Below, one piece after another: positions 6,133 through 12,888 of a stretch of 13,664 nucleotides of DNA (positions within the stretch are counted from its first letter, which is position 1; each line of letters opens with the position of its first letter). The DNA is taken from positions 1 to 13,664 of the forward strand of contig CANRHG010000034.1 in NCBI GenBank assembly GCA_947630385.1, written 5' to 3'. A program made the translations under genes and the position numbers. The DNA is from an uncultured Eubacteriaceae bacterium (lineage in GTDB: Bacteria > Bacillota > Clostridia > Eubacteriales > Eubacteriaceae). The notes beneath the pieces were generated by a model. The model was not told the origin of the DNA and did not search any database. It saw nothing but the letters and a program-made list of their open reading frames with translations.

Positions 6133-6158
6133 AAAAAGGGCGTAACGCCCTTTTTTTT
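6133..6158 (+). terminator. Intercistronic terminator / attenuator between gap and pgk
   Basis: A perfect 10-bp stem AAAAAGGGCG (6133-6142) / CGCCCTTTTT (6146-6155) with a TAA loop is followed by further T residues to 6158. The pgk ribosome binding site starts directly after it. Without a separate promoter for pgk, downstream expression needs read-through or mRNA processing. Confidence 0.85.
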
Positions 6159-6168
6159 AAAGGTAAAT

Positions 6169-7365
6169 ATGAAAAAAACCATCAACGATATCGACCTTAA
6201 GGGAAAAAAGGTCATCATGCGGGCCGACTTTAACGTTCCGCTCGATGAAAACTTAGAAATCACCGACGATACACGAATCCAGGCAGCGCTTCCGACGATC
6301 AAAAAAATCTTGGATGAAGGCGCAAGCCTGATTCTAATGAGTCACTTGGGACGTCCGAAATCTAAAGACGATAAACAATTCTCCTTAGAACCGGTTGCCA
6401 AAGAACTCAGCAAAGACTTGGGAATTGAAGTAAAATTCAATCCCGATACCGACGTCGTCGGGGAAGTCACAAAAGAAGCCGCCAAAGACTTAAAACCGGG
6501 CGAAGTCCTTCTTCTTGAAAACACGCGCTACCGTCCTGAAGAAACCAAAAACGGCAAAGAATTCTCAAAGGATCTTGCCTCCCTTGGAGAAATCTACGTA
6601 AACGACGCGTTCGGTTCGGCTCACCGTGCCCACGCCAGTACGGCCGGAATCACCGATTATCTTCCGGGTGTTTCGGGGTATTTGATCCAAAAAGAACTCG
6701 ACTTCATGGGCAAAGCCCTGGAAAATCCGGAACGTCCACTCGTTGCGATCCTCGGCGGTGCTAAAGTTTCCGACAAGATCGATGTCATCAATAACTTCTT
6801 AGACAAAGTCGATACGTTAATTATCGGCGGTGGTATGGCTTACACCTTCCTAAAGGCCATGGGCAAAGAAGTCGGTAAATCCTTACTCGAAGAAGACAAA
6901 ATCGATTTAGCCAAAGACTTAATTAAAAAAGCCAAGGATAAAGGCGTTGAACTGGTCCTCCCCGTCGACGTGACGGCTGCGGCCGAGTTCGACAAAGACG
7001 CCGAACCCGTCATCTACAGCGTCGACGAAATGCCGGCGGATATGATGGGGCTGGATATCGGACCGGAAACGGTCGATCTGTTTACGGACAAGATCAAAGA
7101 CGCGAAGACCGTTATCTGGAACGGACCGATGGGCGTATTTGAAATGCCAGCCTTTGCCGTAGGGACCAACGCCATTGCCAAAGCGCTAGCCGAATCCGAC
7201 GCGATCTCGATCATCGGCGGTGGGGACTCAGCGGCGGCCGTAAAACAGATGGGCTATGCCGATAAGATGAGCCACATCTCGACCGGTGGCGGAGCGAGCC
7301 TTGAATTTATGGAAGGCAAAGTCCTGCCGGGAATCGACGTATTAGAAGACGTAGAAGAAAACTAA
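6169..7365 (+). CDS. pgk: Phosphoglycerate kinase
   Basis: This cytosolic enzyme moves the acyl phosphate of 1,3-bisphosphoglycerate to ADP, the first ATP-yielding step of glycolysis. At 398 residues it is the normal monomeric length. Seen in order: MRADFNVPLDE (substrate side, about 17-27), SHLGRPK (about 59-65), the basic-patch segment LLENTRYRPEETKN, and NDAFGSAHRAHAS. The C-terminal nucleotide domain has ILGGAKVSDKI, IIGGGMAYTFLKA, VIWNGPMGVFE and IIGGGDSAAAV, and ends in the STGGGASLEFMEGK loop. The ATG at 6169 has AAAGG (6159-6163) five bases upstream, overlapping the tail of the intercistronic terminator. tpiA follows after 9 bases, so those two are tightly coupled. Confidence 0.98.
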   Translation: MKKTINDIDLKGKKVIMRADFNVPLDENLEITDDTRIQAALPTIKKILDEGASLILMSHLGRPKSKDDKQFSLEPVAKELSKDLGIEVKFNPDTDVVGEVTKEAAKDLKPGEVLLLENTRYRPEETKNGKEFSKDLASLGEIYVNDAFGSAHRAHASTAGITDYLPGVSGYLIQKELDFMGKALENPERPLVAILGGAKVSDKIDVINNFLDKVDTLIIGGGMAYTFLKAMGKEVGKSLLEEDKIDLAKDLIKKAKDKGVELVLPVDVTAAAEFDKDAEPVIYSVDEMPADMMGLDIGPETVDLFTDKIKDAKTVIWNGPMGVFEMPAFAVGTNAIAKALAESDAISIIGGGDSAAAVKQMGYADKMSHISTGGGASLEFMEGKVLPGIDVLEDVEEN

Positions 7366-7374
7366 GGAGATACC

Positions 7375-8127
7375 ATGTCAAGAAAACCAATCATCGCCGG
7401 AAACTGGAAGATGAACAAAAAAGTTCACGAAGCCAACGAACTCATCCGTGAACTCATCCCGCTCGTAGAAGAAACGACCGTAGAATGCGTTTTTTGCCCG
7501 CCTTACATCGATTTAATTGAAGCGGTTCATTTGACAAAAGATACACCGATTGAAATCGGTGCCCAGAATATGCACTGGGAAGACCACGGTGCCTTCACCG
7601 GTGAAATCGCTGGGGATATGTTAAAGGACATCGGCGTAAAATTCGTCATTATCGGCCACTCCGAACGTAGACAATACAACAACGAAACGGACGAAGACGT
7701 CAACAAAAAAGCGAAGAAAGCTTTGGAACTCGACATGACGCCGATCGTTTGCTGTGGGGAAACTCTAGAACAGCGCGAACAGGGCAAAGCCCAAGAAGTC
7801 GTCGTTGGCCAGGTCAAAAAAGACCTCGCAAACATCGATGACGTCACAAAAGTTGTCGTTGCCTACGAACCGATCTGGGCGATCGGAACCGGTAAGACCG
7901 CGACTAACGAACAGGCAGACGAAGCTTGTGGTTGGGTCAGAGAAACCGTAAGAGAAATGTACGGACCGGACGCGGCGGAAAAAATCCGTATCCAGTACGG
8001 CGGAAGCGTAAAACCGGACAACATCGTAGAACTCATGGCAGAACCGAATATCGACGGTGCGCTAGTTGGTGGTGCTTCCTTAACAAAAGACTTTAGCGAT
8101 ATCGTAAATTACGATAAAAAGAAATGA
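7375..8127 (+). CDS. tpiA: Triosephosphate isomerase
   Basis: It interconverts dihydroxyacetone phosphate and glyceraldehyde 3-phosphate, feeding both halves of fructose bisphosphate into gap. The product is 250 residues, a single TIM barrel. The catalytic set is complete: K12 in AGNWKMNKK, H95 in IIGHSERRQ and E165 in VAYEPIWAIGTGKTA, whose following residues form the flexible loop 6. The phosphate loop YGGSVKPDN and GALVGGASL are also present. AAGGAGA (7364-7370), which shares bases with the pgk stop codon, is its ribosome binding site. It is the last gene of the operon; no phosphoglycerate mutase or enolase gene follows, unlike the longer gap-pgk-tpi-pgm-eno operons of many Firmicutes. Confidence 0.98.
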   Translation: MSRKPIIAGNWKMNKKVHEANELIRELIPLVEETTVECVFCPPYIDLIEAVHLTKDTPIEIGAQNMHWEDHGAFTGEIAGDMLKDIGVKFVIIGHSERRQYNNETDEDVNKKAKKALELDMTPIVCCGETLEQREQGKAQEVVVGQVKKDLANIDDVTKVVVAYEPIWAIGTGKTATNEQADEACGWVRETVREMYGPDAAEKIRIQYGGSVKPDNIVELMAEPNIDGALVGGASLTKDFSDIVNYDKKK

Positions 8128-8130
8128 TCC

Positions 8131-8159
8131 AAAGGCGGGCTTTGACCCGTCTTTTTTTT
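8131..8159 (+). terminator. Terminator of the gap-pgk-tpiA operon
   Basis: A 9-bp stem (8131-8139 with 8146-8154, one G-T pair) and a 6-base loop lead into a run of T to 8159. Confidence 0.88.
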
Positions 8160-8163
8160 CGCG

Positions 8164-8177
8164 GCAAAACGTTTGCA
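8164..8177. promoter_or_regulatory. Imperfect cre-like palindrome upstream of secG
   Basis: GCAAAACGTTTGC is a palindrome broken by one extra A, centred on CG. The right half fits the CcpA cre consensus and the left half misses the TG. It shares the AAACGTTT core with the better site at 10582. It lies 14-27 bases upstream of the secG -35. Confidence 0.25.
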
Positions 8178-8190
8178 ATGGGTGGCTCGA

Positions 8191-8220
8191 TTGACTTGAA
8201 ACTCGAATTAGGGGTAAACT
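8191..8220 (+). promoter_or_regulatory. secG promoter
   Basis: TTGACT (8191-8196), 18 bases, TAAACT (8215-8220). It follows the tpiA terminator and gives a leader of about 25 bases with AGGAGA at 8241-8246. Confidence 0.6.
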
Positions 8221-8252
8221 AAAGAATGGTAAAAATAGATAGGAGAACCTGA

Positions 8253-8504
8253 TTGGAAATTTTAGAAACCCTTTTATTAGTTATACTGATTGCTTCAAGT
8301 TTCGTACTGACGATCGCCATCATTTTACTTCCGCCCAAAGAAACCTCGATGGGACAAGCGATCGGTGGTAGCGAAGACCTGAACTTATTCGGTAAGAAAA
8401 AGTCAAGAGGTGCAGTCGCAGTATTAGAAAAAGTGACGATCACTTCTTCAGCTGTCTTTATGATCAGCGCTTTTCTATATAATGTCGTTGTTGCATACAG
8501 TTAA
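8253..8504 (+). CDS. secG: Preprotein translocase subunit SecG
   Basis: This small membrane protein associates with SecYE and helps SecA-driven protein export. At 83 residues it fits the family (70-80 typical). Two hydrophobic segments lie at about 5-26 and 60-80. Between them is a polar cytoplasmic loop with LLPPKETSMGQAIGGSEDLNLFGKKKSRG, matching the usual Q-xx-K-G-x-G...GG...FG pattern only loosely. The EKVTITSSAVFMISA segment is typical of the second helix. The start is a TTG at 8253 with AGGAG seven bases upstream; there is no better ATG. It has its own promoter. A terminator lies between it and hppA. Confidence 0.85.
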   Translation: MEILETLLLVILIASSFVLTIAIILLPPKETSMGQAIGGSEDLNLFGKKKSRGAVAVLEKVTITSSAVFMISAFLYNVVVAYS

Positions 8505-8511
8505 TTTTTAG

Positions 8512-8536
8512 AAGACCTGAGAGGGTCTTTTTTTTT
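8512..8536 (+). terminator. Terminator between secG and hppA
   Basis: AAGACC (8512-8517) pairs with GGTCTT (8524-8529) around a 6-base loop, followed by T to 8536. The hppA ribosome binding site GGAGG (8539-8543) begins only two bases later, so hppA needs read-through unless a hidden promoter exists. Confidence 0.75.
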
Positions 8537-8547
8537 ACGGAGGATTT

Positions 8548-10542
8548 ATGGAACTGATTTATTCTGCCCCTGTCGTTGGGATCATATCCCTTCTCGGTGC
8601 CTGGTTCTATGCCAGTAGAGTGAATTCCCTACCCGCGGGAACGAGTCGGATGAAAGAAATTGCCGGCTTTATCCACAAAGGCGCGATGGCGTTTTTGGGA
8701 CGTGAGTATCGGGTCATCGGTCTATTTGCCTTAGCCCTCTTTATTATTTTATGTTTCGTGCCGGGGCTTGGCTGGAAAGTTGCGGTCAGCTTTTTAATGG
8801 GCGCTCTATGTTCTGTCCTTGCTGGCTTTTTTGGGATGCAGGTAGCGACCCGTGCCAACGTACGGACCGCGGAAGCTGCGGAAGATAGTGGTTTAAGCGG
8901 AGCCTTACGCTGTGCTTTTTCGGGCGGAGCCGTTATGGGCCTTTGCGTCGTCGGTCTTGGAATCTTAGGTCTGTCGATCGACTACCTCATTTTTAGAGAT
9001 ACGGCAATTGTCACGGGCTTTGGCCTTGGAGCCTCTTCGATGGCACTTTTTGGCCGTGTCGGCGGAGGGATCTATACCAAAGCGGCCGACGTTGGAGCCG
9101 ACCTGGTCGGCAAAGTCGAAGCAGGGATCCCGGAAGACGATATCCGTAATCCGGCCGTCATCGCCGATAACGTTGGGGATAACGTCGGAGACGTAGCCGG
9201 GATGGGAGCGGACCTTTACGAATCTTACGTCGGTTCGATCATCTCAGCCATGACCCTTGGGATGTTGGCTACCGGGTTCGGCGGATTTAACGCCGTACTT
9301 TTCCCGCTTTATCTGGCAGCGCTCGGTATTATTTGCTCGATTATCGGAACTTTCTTTGTCCGCGTAAAACCTGGACAATCCCCGCAATTTGGACTTAACT
9401 TAGGGACTTACATCTCGGCAGCTTTAGTTATCGTCTGTTCCTATTTCCTATCCGTCTACATGCTCGGAAGTTTTTATCCGTTTATCGCCATTATATCCGG
9501 CCTTATTGTTGGTATTATCATCGGAGCTTTAACGGAATATTATACCTCCGATAAATTTAAACCGGTCAAACACATCGCGGAAGAAGCCGAAACCGGTGCG
9601 GCTACAACGATCATCGCTGGCCTCGCGGTTGGAATGCAGTCTACGGCACTTCCGATTGTGGTTATCGCGGTTGGGATCTTCTTGGCTTATTGGGCTCTCG
9701 AACAAACCGGTGTTGGAAACGGACTCTATGGGATCGCAATTTCCGCGGTCGGAATGCTTTCGACGGCTGGTATGACGATTGCCGTAGACGCTTACGGCCC
9801 GATCGCCGACAACGCTGGTGGGATCGCGGAAATGAGCGGAATGGACGAACACGTTCGTGAAATAACCGACCAACTGGACTCTGTTGGGAATACCACCGCT
9901 GCTATCGGTAAAGGTTTTGCCATTGGCTCGGCTGCCCTGACCGCCCTCGCTCTGTTTGCTTCTTATGCCCAAACGGTTGGTCTTCAGGAAATCAACGTAC
10001 TGGATCCGACGGTCATCATCGGAATGTTGATCGGAGCCATGCTTCCGTATTTGTTCTCTTCGATCACGATGGAATCGGTCGGAGACGCGGCTTCTAAGAT
10101 GATCGAAGAGGTAAGAAGGCAGTTCAAAGCGCATCCTCAGATCATGGAAGGGACGATGGATCCGGACTACGAACGCTGCGTTGATATCTCGACTTCCGCG
10201 GCGCTTCGCGAAATGGTCGTTCCCGGCCTTTTGGCGGTCGTCGTTCCAATTGCTGTCGGTCTTATCTTGGGTGCTGCCTCGCTTGGCGGGCTTCTCGCCG
10301 GAGCGGTCGTAACGGGGGTTCTTGTTGCTATTCAGATGTCGAACTCCGGTGGAGCCTGGGATAACGCGAAGAAGTATATTGAAAGTGGAGCTTTCGGAGG
10401 AAAAGGAAGCGAAGCCCACGCGGCTTCCGTCGTCGGAGATACGGTAGGCGATCCTTATAAGGATACTTCGGGTCCTTCGATTAATATTTTGATCAAACTC
10501 ATGACCATCGTCGCGGTCGTTTTCGCGCCGCTGTTTATGTAA
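8548..10542 (+). CDS. hppA: Membrane-bound ion-translocating pyrophosphatase, K+-dependent type
   Basis: This integral membrane enzyme hydrolyses pyrophosphate and pumps H+ or Na+ outward, saving energy in fermentative anaerobes. At 664 residues with about 15-16 hydrophobic segments it is full length. The substrate signature DVGADLVGKVEAGIPEDD starts at D181, and NPAVIADNVGDNVGDVAGMGADLYE follows. A second acidic site is DAYGPIADNAGGIAEMS (near 413-429), and the third is SGGAWDNAKKYIE followed by GDTVGDPYKDTSGPS near the C-terminus. In GNTTAAIGKG (447-456), Ala451 and Gly454 stand where K+-independent enzymes have Lys and Thr, so it should need K+. Whether it moves H+ or Na+ I cannot settle. 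The ATG at 8548 has GGAGG at 8539. It closes with a C(UUCG)G-loop terminator. Confidence 0.97.
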   Translation: MELIYSAPVVGIISLLGAWFYASRVNSLPAGTSRMKEIAGFIHKGAMAFLGREYRVIGLFALALFIILCFVPGLGWKVAVSFLMGALCSVLAGFFGMQVATRANVRTAEAAEDSGLSGALRCAFSGGAVMGLCVVGLGILGLSIDYLIFRDTAIVTGFGLGASSMALFGRVGGGIYTKAADVGADLVGKVEAGIPEDDIRNPAVIADNVGDNVGDVAGMGADLYESYVGSIISAMTLGMLATGFGGFNAVLFPLYLAALGIICSIIGTFFVRVKPGQSPQFGLNLGTYISAALVIVCSYFLSVYMLGSFYPFIAIISGLIVGIIIGALTEYYTSDKFKPVKHIAEEAETGAATTIIAGLAVGMQSTALPIVVIAVGIFLAYWALEQTGVGNGLYGIAISAVGMLSTAGMTIAVDAYGPIADNAGGIAEMSGMDEHVREITDQLDSVGNTTAAIGKGFAIGSAALTALALFASYAQTVGLQEINVLDPTVIIGMLIGAMLPYLFSSITMESVGDAASKMIEEVRRQFKAHPQIMEGTMDPDYERCVDISTSAALREMVVPGLLAVVVPIAVGLILGAASLGGLLAGAVVTGVLVAIQMSNSGGAWDNAKKYIESGAFGGKGSEAHAASVVGDTVGDPYKDTSGPSINILIKLMTIVAVVFAPLFM

Positions 10543-10547
10543 AATTT

Positions 10548-10569
10548 AAAACGGCTTCGGCCGTTTTTT
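10548..10569 (+). terminator. hppA terminator with UUCG tetraloop
   Basis: AAAACGGC (10548-10555), loop TTCG, GCCGTTTT (10560-10567), then T to 10569. The C(UUCG)G closing is the extra-stable tetraloop. Confidence 0.92.
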
Positions 10570-10581
10570 AAAGATTTCGTC

Positions 10582-10595
10582 TGTAAACGTTTACT
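10582..10595. promoter_or_regulatory. cre / LacI-family operator upstream of iscR
   Basis: TGTAAACGTTTACT contains the perfect 12-bp palindrome GTAAACGTTTAC (10583-10594) and fits the CcpA cre core TGNAANCGNWNNCW at every fixed position. It is 80 bases upstream of the iscR -10 and 13 bases after the hppA terminator. CcpA or another LacI-family regulator is likely to bind it; the identity is not shown by sequence. Confidence 0.6.
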
Positions 10596-10670
10596 TGAGT
10601 AAAATTTTGGATGTTTCTCTTTCCGATTTAACTCGACGAAATCAAATTGCCGTTATTTTTATTTTCATTT

Positions 10671-10680
10671 TGGATATAAT
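10671..10680 (+). promoter_or_regulatory. iscR promoter (-10 element)
   Basis: A perfect TATAAT lies at 10675-10680 in TGGATATAAT. The TG is one base further away than in a standard extended -10. The best -35, TTGCCG (10647-10652), is 22 bases upstream, longer than usual, so the promoter may need an activator. Confidence 0.55.
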
Positions 10681-10688
10681 AGATAAAG

Positions 10689-10717
10689 GTAATTCCTAGT
10701 TATTGGGTGTGAATTAC
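10689..10717 (+). promoter_or_regulatory. Inverted repeat at the iscR start: candidate self-regulation site
   Basis: GTAATTC (10689-10695) and GAATTAC (10711-10717) are perfect 7-bp inverted arms with 15 bases between. They run from near the predicted transcription start to two bases before the ATG. An Rrf2 dimer could bind here and block its own operon; as RNA the arms could also hide the weak ribosome binding site. Confidence 0.4.
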
Positions 10718-10718
10718 A

Positions 10719-11129
10719 ATGAAAATCACTACAAAAGCCCACTACGGACTTCAGGCCATGTGCGAACTCGCCCGAAATTACGGAAACGATCCCCTCTCTG
10801 TCAGGGAAATCTCAGATTTACAAAACTGTTCGGAGAGTTACTTGGAGCAGATCATCTCGAAACTAAAAAAATCGGGACTAATTGAAAGTGTCCGAGGTAA
10901 AAACGGTGGTTATGTTTTATCAAGACCGCCCGAGTCGATTTCGACCGGTGAGATCATAAGAGCTTTAGAAGGTCCGATTGGATTTACGGAATGTTCTAAT
11001 GACGAACAACACGACTGTTCTTATGAACCGGACTGTTGTTCCAAAGAGTTCTGGAAAGAACTATATAAGATTGTCAATTCATTTTTAGAAAATAAAAAGC
11101 TATCGGATATCACCGTTAGCGGGAGTTAG
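10719..11129 (+). CDS. iscR: Rrf2-family Fe-S cluster-sensing regulator (IscR type)
   Basis: This 136-residue DNA-binding regulator adjusts iscS-iscU expression to Fe-S demand or oxidative damage. The winged helix spans about 1-80. It comprises MKITTKAHYGLQAMCELA (the usual MkiTtkaryAl opening), the recognition region LSVREISDLQNCSESYLEQIISKLKKSGLIES and the wing RGKNGGYVLSRP. The cluster region has C92, C100, C106 and C107 in TECSNDEQHDCSYEPDCC, followed by W112. IscR-type proteins use three cysteines, so one of the adjacent C106/C107 pair is probably spare. The ATG at 10719 has only a weak GGGTGTG upstream. The stop lies one base before the iscS start, so these two are translationally coupled. 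Gene order iscR-iscS-iscU supports the call over other Rrf2 members such as CymR. Confidence 0.9.
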   Translation: MKITTKAHYGLQAMCELARNYGNDPLSVREISDLQNCSESYLEQIISKLKKSGLIESVRGKNGGYVLSRPPESISTGEIIRALEGPIGFTECSNDEQHDCSYEPDCCSKEFWKELYKIVNSFLENKKLSDITVSGS

Positions 11130-11130
11130 G

Positions 11131-12348
11131 ATGAAACGAATTTATTTGGATAACGCGGCTACGACTCCGGTAGATACACGAGTCGTAGAAAAAATGATTC
11201 CGATGTTTTCAACGGAATACGGCAATCCTTCTTCGATTTACGCCGAAGGAAGAGAGGCAGCAAAAGCTATCGAAGGCGCTCGTAGAGAGGTAGCAGATCT
11301 TATCGGTGCCGCGCCGGAAGAAATCTACTTTACCGGCAGCGGAACCGAAGCCGATAACTGGGCTCTTAGGGGAATCGCTGAACAAAACAAAAAGCGTGGC
11401 AATCACATTATCACGAGCGCCGTTGAACATCACGCTGTACTGCACACAGCTCAGGAGCTTGAAAAAGAAGGATTTGACGTCACTTACCTACCGGTCGATG
11501 AATACGGTATGGTCAATCCGGAAGATTTAAAAAAGGCGCTTCGTGACGATACGATTCTAGTTTCGATCATGATGGCCAATAATGAAATCGGAACGGTTGA
11601 ACCGATCAAAGAATTGGTCGAAATCGTAAAAGATCACAACAAACGTACGGTCTTTCACACAGACGCGGTCCAGGCTTTGGGAAATATTCCGGTCGATGTA
11701 AAAGACTTAGGCGTTGACTTATTATCCGTGTCAGGGCATAAAATTTATGGACCGAAAGGTATTGGAGCGCTTTACGTAAGAAAAGGCCAGCCGATCAAAA
11801 ACCTACTTGAAGGTGGAGCCCAGGAAAAGAACAAACGGCCGGGTACGGAAAATACAGCCGCGATCGTCGGTTTTGGTGAAGCGGCAAAAATCGCCAAAGA
11901 AGGACTTGACGAACATAGCAAACACCAAAAGGAAATTAGGGATTACCTGATCGAACAAGTCCTGGAACGAATTCCCGACAGTTATCTTACGGGTCATCCT
12001 GAAGAAAGATTGCCTGGAAACGCGAGTTTCATCTTTGATTACATCGAAGGTGAAGGAATCCTGCTCTCTTTGGATATGGGAGGGATTTCCGGATCTTCAG
12101 GATCAGCCTGCACTTCAGGTTCGCTAGATCCGAGCCACGTTTTACTGGCTACCGGTCTACCGGCCGGCCGTGCTCACGGTAGTTTAAGACTTACGATTGG
12201 TAGAGATACGACCAAAGAAGATATCGATTATACGGTCGACGTACTCGAAGAGGGTATAAAAAGATTAAGAGCTATGTCTCCGCTCGATAAAGACCATCCG
12301 ATCGACTCGGACGTTTATAAAGAAGCGGATAAACATCACCATCACTAA
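11131..12348 (+). CDS. iscS: Cysteine desulfurase, IscS/NifS type
   Basis: This PLP-dependent dimeric enzyme takes sulfur from L-cysteine as an enzyme persulfide and passes it to IscU and other acceptors. The product has 405 residues. The N-terminus is MKRIYLDNAATTPVD. The PLP pocket has EHHAVLH (ring-stacking histidine) and TDAVQALG, and the Schiff-base lysine is K204 in SVSGHKIYGPKGIGALYV. The catalytic cysteine is C327 in SGSACTSGSLDPSHVL, on a loop of the short class I length that matches IscU. RPGTEN and GSLRLTIGRDTTKEDID are intact. The protein ends in an unusual natural HHHH after EADK, a tail beyond the usual helix end. The start lies one base after the iscR stop, so translation is probably coupled. 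iscU follows after 20 bases. Confidence 0.97.
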   Translation: MKRIYLDNAATTPVDTRVVEKMIPMFSTEYGNPSSIYAEGREAAKAIEGARREVADLIGAAPEEIYFTGSGTEADNWALRGIAEQNKKRGNHIITSAVEHHAVLHTAQELEKEGFDVTYLPVDEYGMVNPEDLKKALRDDTILVSIMMANNEIGTVEPIKELVEIVKDHNKRTVFHTDAVQALGNIPVDVKDLGVDLLSVSGHKIYGPKGIGALYVRKGQPIKNLLEGGAQEKNKRPGTENTAAIVGFGEAAKIAKEGLDEHSKHQKEIRDYLIEQVLERIPDSYLTGHPEERLPGNASFIFDYIEGEGILLSLDMGGISGSSGSACTSGSLDPSHVLLATGLPAGRAHGSLRLTIGRDTTKEDIDYTVDVLEEGIKRLRAMSPLDKDHPIDSDVYKEADKHHHH

Positions 12349-12368
12349 TTGAAAAGAGGTAATAAAAA

Positions 12369-12782
12369 ATGTTATATACGGATAAAGTTATCGAAAATTT
12401 CCAAAACCCAAAGAATGTAGGGGAACTCGAAGACGCAAACGCCATCGGTGAAGTTGGCAGCCCGGCTTGTGGCGATATCATGAAAATGTTCATGAAGATC
12501 AACGACGAAGGCGTCATCGAAGACATTAGTTTTAAGACTTACGGCTGCGGCGCGGCCATCGCCACTTCCTCAGTCGCTACCGAAATGTTAAAAGGAAAGA
12601 CAGTCGAAGAAGCCCGTAAACTTACGAACCAACAAGTCGTAGACGAACTCGGTGGTCTTCCACCGGTCAAACTTCACTGTTCGGTTTTGGCTGAAGAAGC
12701 GATCAAAGCGGCCTTAGACGATTATGAAAAAAATCATAAAAAAGGCGAAGCCGCCGAAATCGAAGTAACGGAAATCGATTAG
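12369..12782 (+). CDS. iscU: Fe-S cluster assembly scaffold IscU/NifU-N
   Basis: This small protein assembles a [2Fe-2S] cluster from IscS-derived sulfur and hands it on. At 137 residues it is a single IscU domain. The three cluster cysteines are in place: C34 in PACGD (with D36), C60 in TYGCGAAIATSS and C104 in VKLHCSVLAEEAI. LPPVKLHC gives the LPPVK chaperone-binding motif of IscU, although no hscA/hscB genes lie nearby. The C-terminal tail (about 118-137) is acidic and lysine-rich. The ATG at 12369 has AAGAGGT at 12354-12360. It ends the isc cluster; iscA, ferredoxin and mnmA are absent from the window. Confidence 0.96.
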   Translation: MLYTDKVIENFQNPKNVGELEDANAIGEVGSPACGDIMKMFMKINDEGVIEDISFKTYGCGAAIATSSVATEMLKGKTVEEARKLTNQQVVDELGGLPPVKLHCSVLAEEAIKAALDDYEKNHKKGEAAEIEVTEID

Positions 12783-12815
12783 ATTGTGATAAGTGGCTTA
12801 ATTAAATAAAAATAT

Positions 12816-12859
12816 AAAAACCTCCAAGTGTGAATTAGATTCTTCACTTGGAGGTTTTT
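12816..12859. terminator. Strong bidirectional terminator after iscU
   Basis: A perfect 15-bp stem (12816-12830 with 12845-12859, core CCTCCAAGTG) has a 14-base loop and A/T tails on both sides. It serves iscU and the convergent minus-strand gene. Confidence 0.92.
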
Positions 12860-12888
12860 CTCATTAGATTAACGGTCTAAGAAAGGGA

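Noticed and set aside
7527..7847. A 106-codon minus-strand frame inside tpiA
   Set aside because: It is antisense to a complete TIM gene with intact catalytic residues and resembles no protein family.
9529..10419. A 296-codon open frame on the minus strand inside hppA
   Set aside because: It is fully contained in a perfectly conserved pyrophosphatase gene, has low-complexity Arg/Asp/Ser-rich content and no ribosome binding site. It is a shadow of the GC-biased hppA codons.
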